Notes under the pieces: generated by a model
What the model saw: only the letters and a program-made list of their open reading frames with translations
Database searches by the model: none
What the model was told of the DNA's origin: nothing
In this document: positions 17,378 through 25,749 of the stretch, in pieces
Numbering within the stretch: position 1 is the first letter of the stretch
Layout: each line of letters begins with the position of its first letter
DNA from: Alphaproteobacteria bacterium
GTDB lineage: Bacteria; Pseudomonadota; Alphaproteobacteria; JAUHZC01
DNA: 64,000 nucleotides
Direction of reading: 5' to 3'
NCBI GenBank assembly: GCA_023898725.1
Contig: CP060236.1
Coordinates: 372,001 to 436,000 of the forward strand
Program-made: the position numbers and the translations under genes

Positions 17378-19549
17378 TTAACCACCAAAAAGATGGTCAT
17401 GGGGAAACATCTGCTTATGAATCTGGATGATTTTTTCACGGTGCTGAGGGTTGATGGGAATAACGTTGTTCACGCCGCGTTGAAGGGCTGAATATAAAAG
17501 AGCCACTCCTTCTTTGGTGGTGGCTGTAGATCCGAATAAATGAAACCCCCGAAACCACAACGCAACGGGATTATTGGGAGCAACGCGATCCATTTTATCC
17601 AAAATTTGTATAAGATTCACGGTATCATTCACACTGACAAGATAAGCAAGCGTCAGGTGAAGAACGGAAGCTCTTTGCGGCACACTATCCAAGAACTCTT
17701 GAGAAAACCTAATCCAGAACCTATAATCTTCTTCTTGCATGTGTTTTTTTAGTTCCGGATGTGTGCCATTCAGCGCCAAAAGATTTAAAATTAACACACG
17801 CGAATGGGGCATACGCTTCGTCTTAATGCCCTCATAAAGTTTATGCGCAAAGGCTTTTGTAACAGCAAAAGCCTCACGGGATGTGATTGTTTTTTGCTTT
17901 ATCCCCTCCGGAGCAAGACTCAACCACAAGGAGAGAACTTTGTTCATCCGATAGTATCCTTGCAATCGATCAAGATGATTAAGATCTGAGTGTATAAATG
18001 CCATACTTTCAGAAACAAGTGTTTCTGGTTTTTCCGGCATGTGCGTGTTGCGTATCGCGTACGTCATAGACCCAAGACCAACGGCCGCTAAAGGCAAAAG
18101 CACCAGGCTCAAGGGAAGAACTTTCCATGCGCGTGCGAGTATCTTTCCCTGTATGGGTGAAGACAAGGGTTTATCTTTCAAAATAAGGCATAAAACAAGA
18201 ATATTATAGGGTACACAACTCAAAACCTGAAACCAGGCAGAGCATAAAATAGTCATAGCAAAGAGATAAAAGCTCCCTAGATAGAAATATGCGTTGCGAA
18301 GGTTGGTACTGATGACATAAAGACTATATCCCCCTACAGTAACTCCCACCAAACCAAGGCTCACATAGTACTCTAGCGCGCTGTTATGGGTATGAAATTG
18401 GTCACGCACGAAGGATTCCCACGATGGGTTCCAAGAACTTCCTTGGTATTGGTGGACTTTTATAAGATCAATGTTTTGGGTTAATAACTGATCATAGGTT
18501 CCCCAGCCACGGCCCACAAAAATATCTACAAATCCTTGAAAAGAAAAATCATACGGCCATCGGGGTAAAACAATTTGAGCCAGATAACCCCGTGACTGTA
18601 TATTATCAGGAATCCAAGAAAAATCAGGAGAAAGAAAGATGGCTACCATAACCAGAGAACCACCCAAAATCAGGTACAAAAAAAGAGCTTTCGATGGAGA
18701 AAAGATTCTTCTCATGGCATACATGGTTACACAGCCCAAAGTTCCAATACAAAGAGATACAGAAAATGAATGATTCATCAGTATGTACGCAAAAATCACG
18801 ACAAGCATTCCCCCGCACAGGACTCCTGTACGCACAGAGCCACGCTGGATAAATAGGCCTTCATGCGACGCAATCCTTAGAAGAAACAACACAAAAGTGG
18901 GCAACAAAACAAAAATGATATAATCAGGAAACCAATGCGGAACGATACTCCGCAGGGGGGGGGATTCCCCAATAACGGTTAATCCAAAATCTTCCAACAC
19001 AGAAGAGACCCGGTGCCACCCTTCTTCTGTGCCTAGCAAGGCAATACCTATGTGTGTAAGCCCCGAGAATAAAGCTATATTAAGGAGGGTTTTTCGGGTG
19101 CGTTCCTCTTGGCACAGGATACTAAATGTCAGCGTTGTTATCAAAAAACTCAAGAGAGACATAGCACCTTCGGCCATTTGTGCGGACCCCAGAAAACTAA
19201 GGACGGTGCTTTCATGAAAAAAAGAAAGCCCTACAGTTGTAATATAAAGAACAAAAATTACGTGGGGCAGAGGGGTTTTAAGCAAAGCAATAACTGAAAG
19301 GCGTGCCTTGGTCGCCATCAAAGCGACACCCTGAACAAAGCTCAGCAACCAAAAAGAAACATGGGCAAAATCTGAATCATGACAGTACCCTAGGTGGAAA
19401 ATCGAAAATCCACTGAAAATAAAAATATTAAACGTTACCAATGAAAGAATAACAAACATTGTTTGTAAGGGCGTTGACAATTTTGTTGCACTTTCAACAC
19501 ACGTCTCATGAAAAATTTCTGGCACATTCGCTTTGGTAACTATTTTCAT
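17378..19549 (-). CDS. O-antigen ligase/Wzy-like membrane protein with C-terminal helical repeat region
   Basis: The 723-residue protein has about 12 hydrophobic segments in the first ~500 residues. It shows the Wzy_C/O-antigen-ligase pattern: DIFVGRGWGTY followed by the periplasmic HTHNSALEYYVSLGLVG (about residues 345-410). This family joins or polymerises surface glycans on lipid carriers. Residues ~530-723 are soluble, alpha-helical and TPR-like (YLVSVNDTVNLIQILD, ALWFRGFHLFG). The substrate is unknown. In the next frame after the stop codon, a 39-codon open stretch continues (17257-17377), so a frameshifted longer C-terminus is conceivable. There is no neighbouring glycan gene cluster. 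Confidence 0.78.
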   Translation of the reverse strand: MKIVTKANVPEIFHETCVESATKLSTPLQTMFVILSLVTFNIFIFSGFSIFHLGYCHDSDFAHVSFWLLSFVQGVALMATKARLSVIALLKTPLPHVIFVLYITTVGLSFFHESTVLSFLGSAQMAEGAMSLLSFLITTLTFSILCQEERTRKTLLNIALFSGLTHIGIALLGTEEGWHRVSSVLEDFGLTVIGESPPLRSIVPHWFPDYIIFVLLPTFVLFLLRIASHEGLFIQRGSVRTGVLCGGMLVVIFAYILMNHSFSVSLCIGTLGCVTMYAMRRIFSPSKALFLYLILGGSLVMVAIFLSPDFSWIPDNIQSRGYLAQIVLPRWPYDFSFQGFVDIFVGRGWGTYDQLLTQNIDLIKVHQYQGSSWNPSWESFVRDQFHTHNSALEYYVSLGLVGVTVGGYSLYVISTNLRNAYFYLGSFYLFAMTILCSAWFQVLSCVPYNILVLCLILKDKPLSSPIQGKILARAWKVLPLSLVLLPLAAVGLGSMTYAIRNTHMPEKPETLVSESMAFIHSDLNHLDRLQGYYRMNKVLSLWLSLAPEGIKQKTITSREAFAVTKAFAHKLYEGIKTKRMPHSRVLILNLLALNGTHPELKKHMQEEDYRFWIRFSQEFLDSVPQRASVLHLTLAYLVSVNDTVNLIQILDKMDRVAPNNPVALWFRGFHLFGSTATTKEGVALLYSALQRGVNNVIPINPQHREKIIQIHKQMFPHDHLFGG

Positions 19550-19604
19550 ATCTACAATGCGTTATAAGGATAAAGTTTAGTAATAAGTAATTAGGGAAAA
19601 ATCA

Positions 19605-20852
19605 ATGATTAAAAAAATACAGAAGATCTTTCTTGTGTGTGTGGCGGCATTAACTGTCACTTCGCACGCACAAGCAAGCGGAACCTACAGTTCAAGTGTT
19701 CGTTCGGGTACATGGGTTTACATGTACATTGGTAATATGGGACAATCTGTTTACGCTTCCCTAACTGGAAAGTACGGGATGTACACAAAATCTGATTTGC
19801 TTGGAAACGGTACGGTTGTAACAAACAAAGCAACCACGTTGGCAAACTTACAAACCATGACAACGGCCATGAATCATCGCTTAGATGCGCTTGGTTCAGG
19901 TGGTGGAAAAATGGCGCAAGCCAACTCTGTATACACAACAATTGCAGGTCGTGGAAAAGGAACATCTGCTGGTTCTGATCAGATGAACTGGGGCTTGTGG
20001 CTATCAACAGCATACACAGACTATAAAGTAAGTGATCCATACATTGGTATTAGTGGTGATGTTTGGGCCGCAGCATTGGGTACTGACTATCGCTTGAATG
20101 ATATGTTTACAGTTGGTCTTGCCCTTAACTATGCCCATGAAAATGCCAAGACAACATTCTTATCTGAGAAAGTTAGAAGTAATGGCTATGGTTTGACGCC
20201 CTATGCAAAAGTTGTTTTCAGCAAGAACTTTGATGCCGACATTATGGCCTCATATCTGCACATTACATCGAAGACATCTCGCAAAAACACCCGCTGGAAT
20301 TATAACATCCTTTCAACATCTGCTGTTGATGGAACACTATCGGGTAGCCCAAAGGCCGACCAATTCAGTGGTCGTGTAGCATTTAATGCACACGTAGAGC
20401 CTGTGGAGTGTGTTATGGTAAGTGCCCAGATTGGTGCTGATTATGCCCAACGCAAGCAAAAAGCATTCTCTCAAAAAGCAAGCTTTAAGGTTCAAAACAT
20501 GACTGATGATCGTGCAGTCAGTGCTGTTACGGCTAAAGCTGGTCGTGCCTTTGCTAATCTAAAGGTTGGCTTTATGATTGCAGAAGGTATCATGCCTTTT
20601 ATCAAAGGTGGATATTTGTATGACTTGGTCTCCAGCAAAAAATCTCCTGAGTATGATGTTACCAACACAAACCCTCTCACAGCAAAAAGCACAGCGATAA
20701 ACTTCAAAAATGATCGCAGCAACTACATCATGGGTGGTGGTATCATTGGGAAGTTTGATAGTTTCTTGATCACTGCTGAGTATTCTCACTTTGATGGGGC
20801 ACGCAAGTTTAAATCTGATACGGGTATGCTTACAGTTCGTTATGAATTCTAA
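19605..20852 (+). CDS. Outer-membrane autotransporter-type beta-barrel protein
   Basis: The 415-residue protein has a signal peptide (basic KKIQKIF, hydrophobic core, cleavage after SHAQA at about residue 24). A short ~100-residue passenger-like region precedes a ~280-residue barrel: NWGLWLSTAYTDY, GISGDVWAAALGTDYRL, then alternating amphipathic strands to the terminal MLTVRYEF. The aromatic last residue is the signal for BAM-dependent insertion. Codon usage looks strongly biased and the leader is AT-rich, so this may be an abundant surface protein. A hairpin terminator follows 20 bases after the stop. The exact role (porin, adhesin) cannot be told. Confidence 0.85.
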   Translation: MIKKIQKIFLVCVAALTVTSHAQASGTYSSSVRSGTWVYMYIGNMGQSVYASLTGKYGMYTKSDLLGNGTVVTNKATTLANLQTMTTAMNHRLDALGSGGGKMAQANSVYTTIAGRGKGTSAGSDQMNWGLWLSTAYTDYKVSDPYIGISGDVWAAALGTDYRLNDMFTVGLALNYAHENAKTTFLSEKVRSNGYGLTPYAKVVFSKNFDADIMASYLHITSKTSRKNTRWNYNILSTSAVDGTLSGSPKADQFSGRVAFNAHVEPVECVMVSAQIGADYAQRKQKAFSQKASFKVQNMTDDRAVSAVTAKAGRAFANLKVGFMIAEGIMPFIKGGYLYDLVSSKKSPEYDVTNTNPLTAKSTAINFKNDRSNYIMGGGIIGKFDSFLITAEYSHFDGARKFKSDTGMLTVRYEF

Positions 20853-21687
20853 GTTTACGCAATACCTAATACAAAGGGCCATCCGTTTTGGGTGGCCTTT
20901 TTGCTTGATGATGTTAACAGCATGCTGCTCGCGCTTTGATCTTGATCGCCGTCACTCTGCTTTTAACACTCTCGTGAAACATCACCACCTTCTCTGTGAC
21001 GATATTACCGCCGGAGGTTTTGTTTTACGTACAGCCTTTCGTGAAGGTTCCACGGATACTCTTCGTGTATATATTGAAGGAGATGGATTTGGATGGAAAA
21101 ATGCCTATGAACCCTCTACAAACCCCACTCCAATTTCACCAGTTTCACTACACATTGCTCTCGCAAATGACATAGGGTCATGGGTTTATCTGGCACGTCC
21201 TTGTCAGTATACAATGAAGCCAGCTCATGCCTGCACCACCGATATGTGGACGACCCATATCTATAGCGCTCAGGTGATTGCAGCAATTTCAGCGGTGATT
21301 GACCACTATAAAAAACGCTTTCACCCCAAGCATCTTGAACTTATAGGATATTCAGGCGGCGGAACTCTTGCTTTACTTATTAAAGCGCATCGTACAGATA
21401 TCAGCACGGTGACCACTATTGCTTCAAACATTGATGTTGCGGCGTGGACCCAATCCTTGGGACTAACTCCTTTAAATCAGGGGCTCGATCCGCGCAACTA
21501 TCACCAGAAACTGTGTGGGGGTTCCTACCATTTTGTGTGGGGAGGACAAGATTCGACGGTTTCACAAAAGGTGTTCCAACCGTTTGTCAGGCGCTTATCT
21601 CAATGCGCCGACGTGACACAAGAAACATACGCTGAAAACACACATAGTCATGGATGGAATAATATTACCATAAAAAAACTCAAGTAA
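20842..21687 (+). CDS. Alpha/beta-hydrolase, probable lipoprotein
   Basis: With the start at ATG 20842 the protein has 281 residues and opens with a hydrophobic leader ending in MMLTACCS, which fits a lipobox (L-T-A-C). The body has a complete hydrolase triad: nucleophile Ser in IGYSGGGTLALL, Asp in VWGGQDSTVS and His in THSHGWNN. An outer-membrane-anchored esterase or peptidase is likely, but the substrate is unknown. The start overlaps the last 11 bases of the barrel gene, and the first ~20 codons contain that gene's terminator hairpin. Starts after the hairpin (TTG 20905, ATG 20908) would remove the leader, so the upstream start is preferred. Confidence 0.75.
   Translation: MNSKFTQYLIQRAIRFGWPFCLMMLTACCSRFDLDRRHSAFNTLVKHHHLLCDDITAGGFVLRTAFREGSTDTLRVYIEGDGFGWKNAYEPSTNPTPISPVSLHIALANDIGSWVYLARPCQYTMKPAHACTTDMWTTHIYSAQVIAAISAVIDHYKKRFHPKHLELIGYSGGGTLALLIKAHRTDISTVTTIASNIDVAAWTQSLGLTPLNQGLDPRNYHQKLCGGSYHFVWGGQDSTVSQKVFQPFVRRLSQCADVTQETYAENTHSHGWNNITIKKLK
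20873..20902 (+). terminator. Terminator-like hairpin after the beta-barrel gene, inside the next coding region
   Basis: The left arm AAAGGGCCATCC pairs with GGGTGGCCTTTTT around a GTTTT loop, giving a stem of about 12 pairs with two G.T pairs and a T run. It sits 20 bases after the barrel stop codon but within the 5' codons of the hydrolase gene. Confidence 0.7.
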
Positions 21688-21772
21688 TTAGTTATTTTTA
21701 TATTTGTATATAATTATATAATTTGTTAATAACTTTATCGCATCATATTTAAAGAATAACCATTTTTTGATT

Positions 21773-22975
21773 ATGAAAAATAAAAAAATATTAACTGCCT
21801 CTGTTTTAGCAACTATATTCTTTACCCCTGTTGCGGCTGAAATTATACTCGCGGAAGAAACGGCACTTCTGGGTGAAGAAAGCCCCTCTGTGACAGAAGA
21901 ACCCCTGATTCTTGCAGAAGAACCCCTGACTGATGATGGTTCTCAGGCCTCTTTGGAGGATCTTTTAGTAGTCGGCCCTCAGGAGAGAAACGCAGATATC
22001 CTTGTGTCTGATGACTCTCCGCGCGTCAATACTCAAATAAGAGATCTAACGGACAAAATAAGTGATCTAGAGGGCGATGTATTAGCACTGGAGGAGCAAA
22101 AGTCTCTCACCAAGAGCCACATCGGAGATATACCCTCAGAGAACTCTTTATTTGTACCAGAGACAGACATGGAAAAAATCCTCCAACATCTTCATCAAAT
22201 ACTCGGTGATGTGAAACATACGCTTATGCCTGTGGTAAATGTGAAGGATAAAAAATCGGCTGGTATTATCAGCCGGGCCGAAGCTTCTGCATCGCTCGCA
22301 TGGCGCCTGTTTATTATGCCCCAAAAAGGGATTATAGACATGGAATCTTCAGTGGAGAAGAACGATCACCCTATCGCAAAAACGCCGGGTGGTAGCGAAA
22401 AAACACCCTCGCCAGGGGGGTCCTTGGAAGCATGGGGAGTGGGCGTGGGGCCCCTCACGGTCGGAAATGATTCCCAAGGTTCTGGTATGGGGTTAGGAGT
22501 ATCTGGTTATGGTCAACAAATTTACACCACCGTTATTAGAAGCTGTCGCAAGATTGTGGATCTATCCGTGCAGAGTTTTGGCCCTGCAAATCTTAAACAG
22601 GCCATAGAAAATGGAGGAACTGTGGCAGACTGGAATCGGGGTGCAGCAGCCAAAACAACGCAGGAAATCCTTACCATAGAACAGTCAGATTCGCCCATGG
22701 TAAAATCCTCGCGGATTGCTGTTTCTTTGGCTGGTTATCTTGCTAACAAGTGTGTTGCTGGTGGTTTCGGTACCTCACTCTGGGAGGCGCTGAAGGCCGT
22801 TGAAAATGTGATGAAATACGGGCCCTCTAAGACTATCGTTGAAAGCCAAGGCAACTTTGCACAGGCCGATACAAAAGCTATCGCAATAGCACTAGCACCC
22901 TCTGCGCCTGAAAAACTTGATCCCTCAATCAATGGCTCTCCTGAAAGAATTTACAACCTGAATGAAGTGCAGTAA
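21773..22975 (+). CDS. Exported protein of unknown function, acidic N-terminal part
   Basis: Start at ATG 21773 gives 400 residues. A TTG two codons earlier is the alternative. A signal peptide (MKNKKILTASVLATIFFTPVAA) is followed by an acidic imperfect repeat (EEPLILAEEPL) and a predicted coiled coil around QIRDLTDKISDLEGDVLALEE. The second half is Gly/Ser-rich and then helical (YTTVIRSCRKIVDLSVQSFG). No family is recognised. The gene stands between two other exported proteins and has its own terminator. It may be a surface or secreted factor of the symbiont. Confidence 0.65.
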   Translation: MKNKKILTASVLATIFFTPVAAEIILAEETALLGEESPSVTEEPLILAEEPLTDDGSQASLEDLLVVGPQERNADILVSDDSPRVNTQIRDLTDKISDLEGDVLALEEQKSLTKSHIGDIPSENSLFVPETDMEKILQHLHQILGDVKHTLMPVVNVKDKKSAGIISRAEASASLAWRLFIMPQKGIIDMESSVEKNDHPIAKTPGGSEKTPSPGGSLEAWGVGVGPLTVGNDSQGSGMGLGVSGYGQQIYTTVIRSCRKIVDLSVQSFGPANLKQAIENGGTVADWNRGAAAKTTQEILTIEQSDSPMVKSSRIAVSLAGYLANKCVAGGFGTSLWEALKAVENVMKYGPSKTIVESQGNFAQADTKAIAIALAPSAPEKLDPSINGSPERIYNLNEVQ

Positions 22976-22989
22976 TTTTCATTCTATAC

Positions 22990-23029
22990 AAAAGCTGGTG
23001 TGCTTCGCGTAGAACACCAGCTTTTTTTC
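22990..23029 (+). terminator. Rho-independent terminator
   Basis: The arms AAAAGCTGGTGT and ACACCAGCTTTT form a 12-pair stem around a GCTTCGCGTAGA-type loop, followed by a run of T. It lies 15 bases after the stop codon of the exported 400-residue protein. Confidence 0.9.
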
Positions 23030-23122
23030 TAAAAACAACATAAAAAGAGATACTTTCTCATTTGGGGTTTTCTTAGAAAGGTCATTAGTGCTAAATTATC
23101 ATCACATTAATCGAATTTTGTT

Positions 23123-23635
23123 ATGAAACAATTCTTACCGTATTTTCTTCTACCTGTGGCCGTAAGTGTGTCTGTCTCCGTGACGTTTATTGAGGCCTCT
23201 GATCCTTCACATGATCCGCTGAATGACTCGCACACGACGGGACAAACACATACGCAATCCCTGCGCGTTAGGCGTGTCAAACCGCTCTCACCACGGAATG
23301 GGCCGGAATCTCCACGCCCTTCGTTCACAGGTATTTTCGGGCGCCTGTTTGGTGAAATCACACCCCCCAGGCATAAAGCCAGTATTCCCACAACCATGAG
23401 AAAGGATGCAGATCTCTTCGGTGCGGAGGATGCAATACAAAAAAATATACCTGAAGGCTTTTCGCCTGATCTTCGGCCTGGGATAGAACGACCCTCTGAA
23501 GAAGAAAAAAAAGAAAACCCCCTTACGATAAGGTGTAGACCACCCTTTGCTCCCTTTGTACCAGGAGAAGAAATGCTTGATGTGTGGTCTAGATGGGAGC
23601 GCTGTTTGGATAAAAGTCAAGAACCTCTTCTTTGA
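23123..23635 (+). CDS. Small exported protein of unknown function
   Basis: The 170-residue protein has a signal peptide (MKQFLPYFLLPVAVSVSVSV, likely cleaved after IEA). The mature part is rich in Pro, Arg and charged residues and shows no recognisable domain. It contains a short aromatic block FTGIFGRLFGEI and two Cys (RCRPPF, ERCLDK). The gene is flanked by a terminator upstream and aspS downstream. It appears monocistronic. It could be specific to this lineage. Confidence 0.6.
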   Translation: MKQFLPYFLLPVAVSVSVSVTFIEASDPSHDPLNDSHTTGQTHTQSLRVRRVKPLSPRNGPESPRPSFTGIFGRLFGEITPPRHKASIPTTMRKDADLFGAEDAIQKNIPEGFSPDLRPGIERPSEEEKKENPLTIRCRPPFAPFVPGEEMLDVWSRWERCLDKSQEPLL

Positions 23636-23705
23636 AATAACCCTTTTCACGAGAATGGGGATTTGCTAAGTTGTCTACCAATTAGACTCCTATGAAAGCC
23701 TGTCC

Positions 23706-25496
23706 ATGCACCCGTATCGTTCTCATTGCTGCCATGAGTTGCGCGCCTCACACGTCAACCAAACTGTTCGGTTGAGTGGATGGATTCACAATAAGCGTGA
23801 TCATGGAGATTTAATTTTTCTCGATATACGGGATCATTTCGGTTTGACCCAATGTGTGGTTGAAGCAGGAAACCCGCACTTTAATCTCCTCGAGGGTGCC
23901 CGTATTGAAAGTGTCATTACGGTAACAGGGATTGTAGCTGCACGAGAGAAAGGGACAGAAAACCCTGATATTCCCACGGGTCAGGTTGAAGTTAAAGTGT
24001 CGGATGTTGTGATCGAATCCGAAGCCAAGGTCTTACCCTTTCAAATCAGCGTGGATGAACCCATAAATGAGGAATTACGCCTCAAACACCGCTTTCTTGA
24101 TTTGCGACGAGATGGTTTACATAAGCGGATACAGTTACGCTCTCATATCATTTCTTCCATCAGACAACGCATGGTAAACCAAGGCTTTACAGAGTTTCAA
24201 ACGCCCATTCTCACCGCGAGTTCGCCAGAAGGCGCGCGCGATTATTTGGTTCCCAGTCGCGTGCATCCGGGTACATTTTATGCACTCCCTCAAGCACCAC
24301 AACAGTTTAAGCAACTTTTGATGATGTCTGGTTTTGATCGGTATTTTCAGATTGCACCATGCTTTCGAGATGAAGACGCACGAGCTGACCGATCTCCGGG
24401 TGAGTTTTATCAGTTAGACTTTGAAATGTCGTTTGTCACACAAGATGATGTCTTTGCGGCCATCGAACCCGTTTTACAGGGAATTTTTGAAGAGTTCTCA
24501 TCAAAAAAAGTAACCCAAGCGCCTTTCCCGCGCATCACATACCATGATGCAATGCTGCACTATGGATCTGATAAACCTGATTTGCGGAATCCACTTGTTA
24601 TTACTGATGTGACAACAGTGTTTACAGATTCGGATTTTGGTGTATTTGCAAAATCTGTTGCACAAGGAATGGTCGTGCGTGCTATTCCCGCCCCTCATAC
24701 AGCCCAACAACCACGAAGCTTCTTTGATAAAATGAATGAATGGGCACGAGGGCAAGGGGCTCCTGGCTTGGGGTATATTACCTTTGAAAACGGTGTCGCT
24801 AAAGGGCCAATTGCCAAATTTCTTGACGAAGCTCGCCTGCAAAAACTTAAGGAAATTGCAAAACTTGGAAACAATGACAGTGTGTTTTTTGCGTGTGGCA
24901 AGGAGGCAGAAGCGGCAAAACTTGCAGGGACTGCACGCACGAAACTTGGAACTGAGTTGGGTCTGATTCCCAATGATCGCTTTGACTTTTGCTGGATTGT
25001 GGATTTCCCCATGTACGAATACAACGAGGATCTGAAAAAAATTGACTTCAGTCACAATCCCTTCTCTATGCCACAAGGGGGGATGGATGCCCTAGAAGGA
25101 CAGGATCCTCTTGCTATTAAAGCCTTCCAATACGATATCGTATGTAACGGAACCGAACTTTCCTCAGGGGCAATACGCAATCACAAACCTGACATTATGC
25201 TCAAAGCGTTTGAAATTGCAGGATATCCTGCCTCTGAAGTGGAAGCGCGTTTCGGTGGGATGATTAATGCTATGCGCTACGGTGCGCCACCTCACGGAGG
25301 GTCAGCCCCAGGCATTGACCGTATTGTAATGTTGCTGGCCGATGTCGAAAACCTCCGCGAAATTGTGGCATTTCCGATGAACCAAAAAGCCCAAGACTTG
25401 ATGATGGGCGCACCAAGCACGGTATCTGAAAAACAATTAAAAGAACTACACATTAAGCTCGACCCTCCAGTAGGTTCTCATAAAACCACGCAATAA
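23706..25496 (+). CDS. aspS: Aspartyl-tRNA synthetase, probably non-discriminating (Asp/Asn)
   Basis: The 596-residue bacterial-type class II synthetase has an N-terminal anticodon-binding OB domain ([18 protein letters not shown]), the GAD insertion domain and class II motifs: motif 2 [19 protein letters not shown] (about 220-238) and motif 3 GIDRIVMLL near 540. Residue His33 in the RDHG stretch is the residue associated with non-discriminating enzymes, where the discriminating type has Leu (RDLG). If so, the organism makes Asn-tRNA by charging tRNA-Asn with Asp and amidating it with GatCAB. Gene identity is certain. The specificity is inference. Confidence 0.96.
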   Translation: MHPYRSHCCHELRASHVNQTVRLSGWIHNKRDHGDLIFLDIRDHFGLTQCVVEAGNPHFNLLEGARIESVITVTGIVAAREKGTENPDIPTGQVEVKVSDVVIESEAKVLPFQISVDEPINEELRLKHRFLDLRRDGLHKRIQLRSHIISSIRQRMVNQGFTEFQTPILTASSPEGARDYLVPSRVHPGTFYALPQAPQQFKQLLMMSGFDRYFQIAPCFRDEDARADRSPGEFYQLDFEMSFVTQDDVFAAIEPVLQGIFEEFSSKKVTQAPFPRITYHDAMLHYGSDKPDLRNPLVITDVTTVFTDSDFGVFAKSVAQGMVVRAIPAPHTAQQPRSFFDKMNEWARGQGAPGLGYITFENGVAKGPIAKFLDEARLQKLKEIAKLGNNDSVFFACGKEAEAAKLAGTARTKLGTELGLIPNDRFDFCWIVDFPMYEYNEDLKKIDFSHNPFSMPQGGMDALEGQDPLAIKAFQYDIVCNGTELSSGAIRNHKPDIMLKAFEIAGYPASEVEARFGGMINAMRYGAPPHGGSAPGIDRIVMLLADVENLREIVAFPMNQKAQDLMMGAPSTVSEKQLKELHIKLDPPVGSHKTTQ

Positions 25497-25749
25497 TGGA
25501 AATCCTTTTATTATAGAAGGAGCACAGACTGATAATCTCAAAAAATTTGGGGATGGGCAAAAGGGTAGTGGGTTTATGGCCCACCAGGTGACAGACTAGA
25601 GAATACAACCTCGAAGGGGGAACTTTTTTGCAAAGATTCCTGCTTTCTTATGTGTTGAGGGCATGGTGAGAGATATCGACACATATTGATGAATACACTT
25701 TAAAATGAACAGACTTCATAACCCCCTGTGTAACCAAACATGCGATCGG
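25497..25749. other. Intergenic region between aspS and secA
   Basis: The 253 bases hold no convincing gene. A small hairpin GTGGG-TTTATGG-CCCAC occurs near 25568-25584, followed by a purine-rich stretch ending in CGAAGGGGGAAC before a T run (about 25613-25630). The latter pieces resemble neither a standard tRNA, tmRNA, SRP RNA nor a clear terminator. A short regulatory RNA cannot be excluded. Confidence 0.4.

Noticed and set aside
17279..17491. Plus-strand frame between fabF and the ligase-like gene, considered as an mltG remnant
   Set aside because: The position after fabF is where mltG is often found, but the translation has no YceG features and overlaps the end of the ligase-like gene.
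24501..25076. 191-codon frame on the minus strand inside aspS
   Set aside because: It lies completely within a confidently identified synthetase gene, has low-complexity Cys/His-rich composition, and has no ribosome-binding site.
25568..25630. Possible structured RNA (SRP RNA or tmRNA-like) in the aspS-secA gap
   Set aside because: The CCACCAGGTGACAG string recalls SRP RNA, but the conserved GGUCAGGUCC/GGAAGG motif is absent, and the tmRNA and RNase P signatures are also missing.
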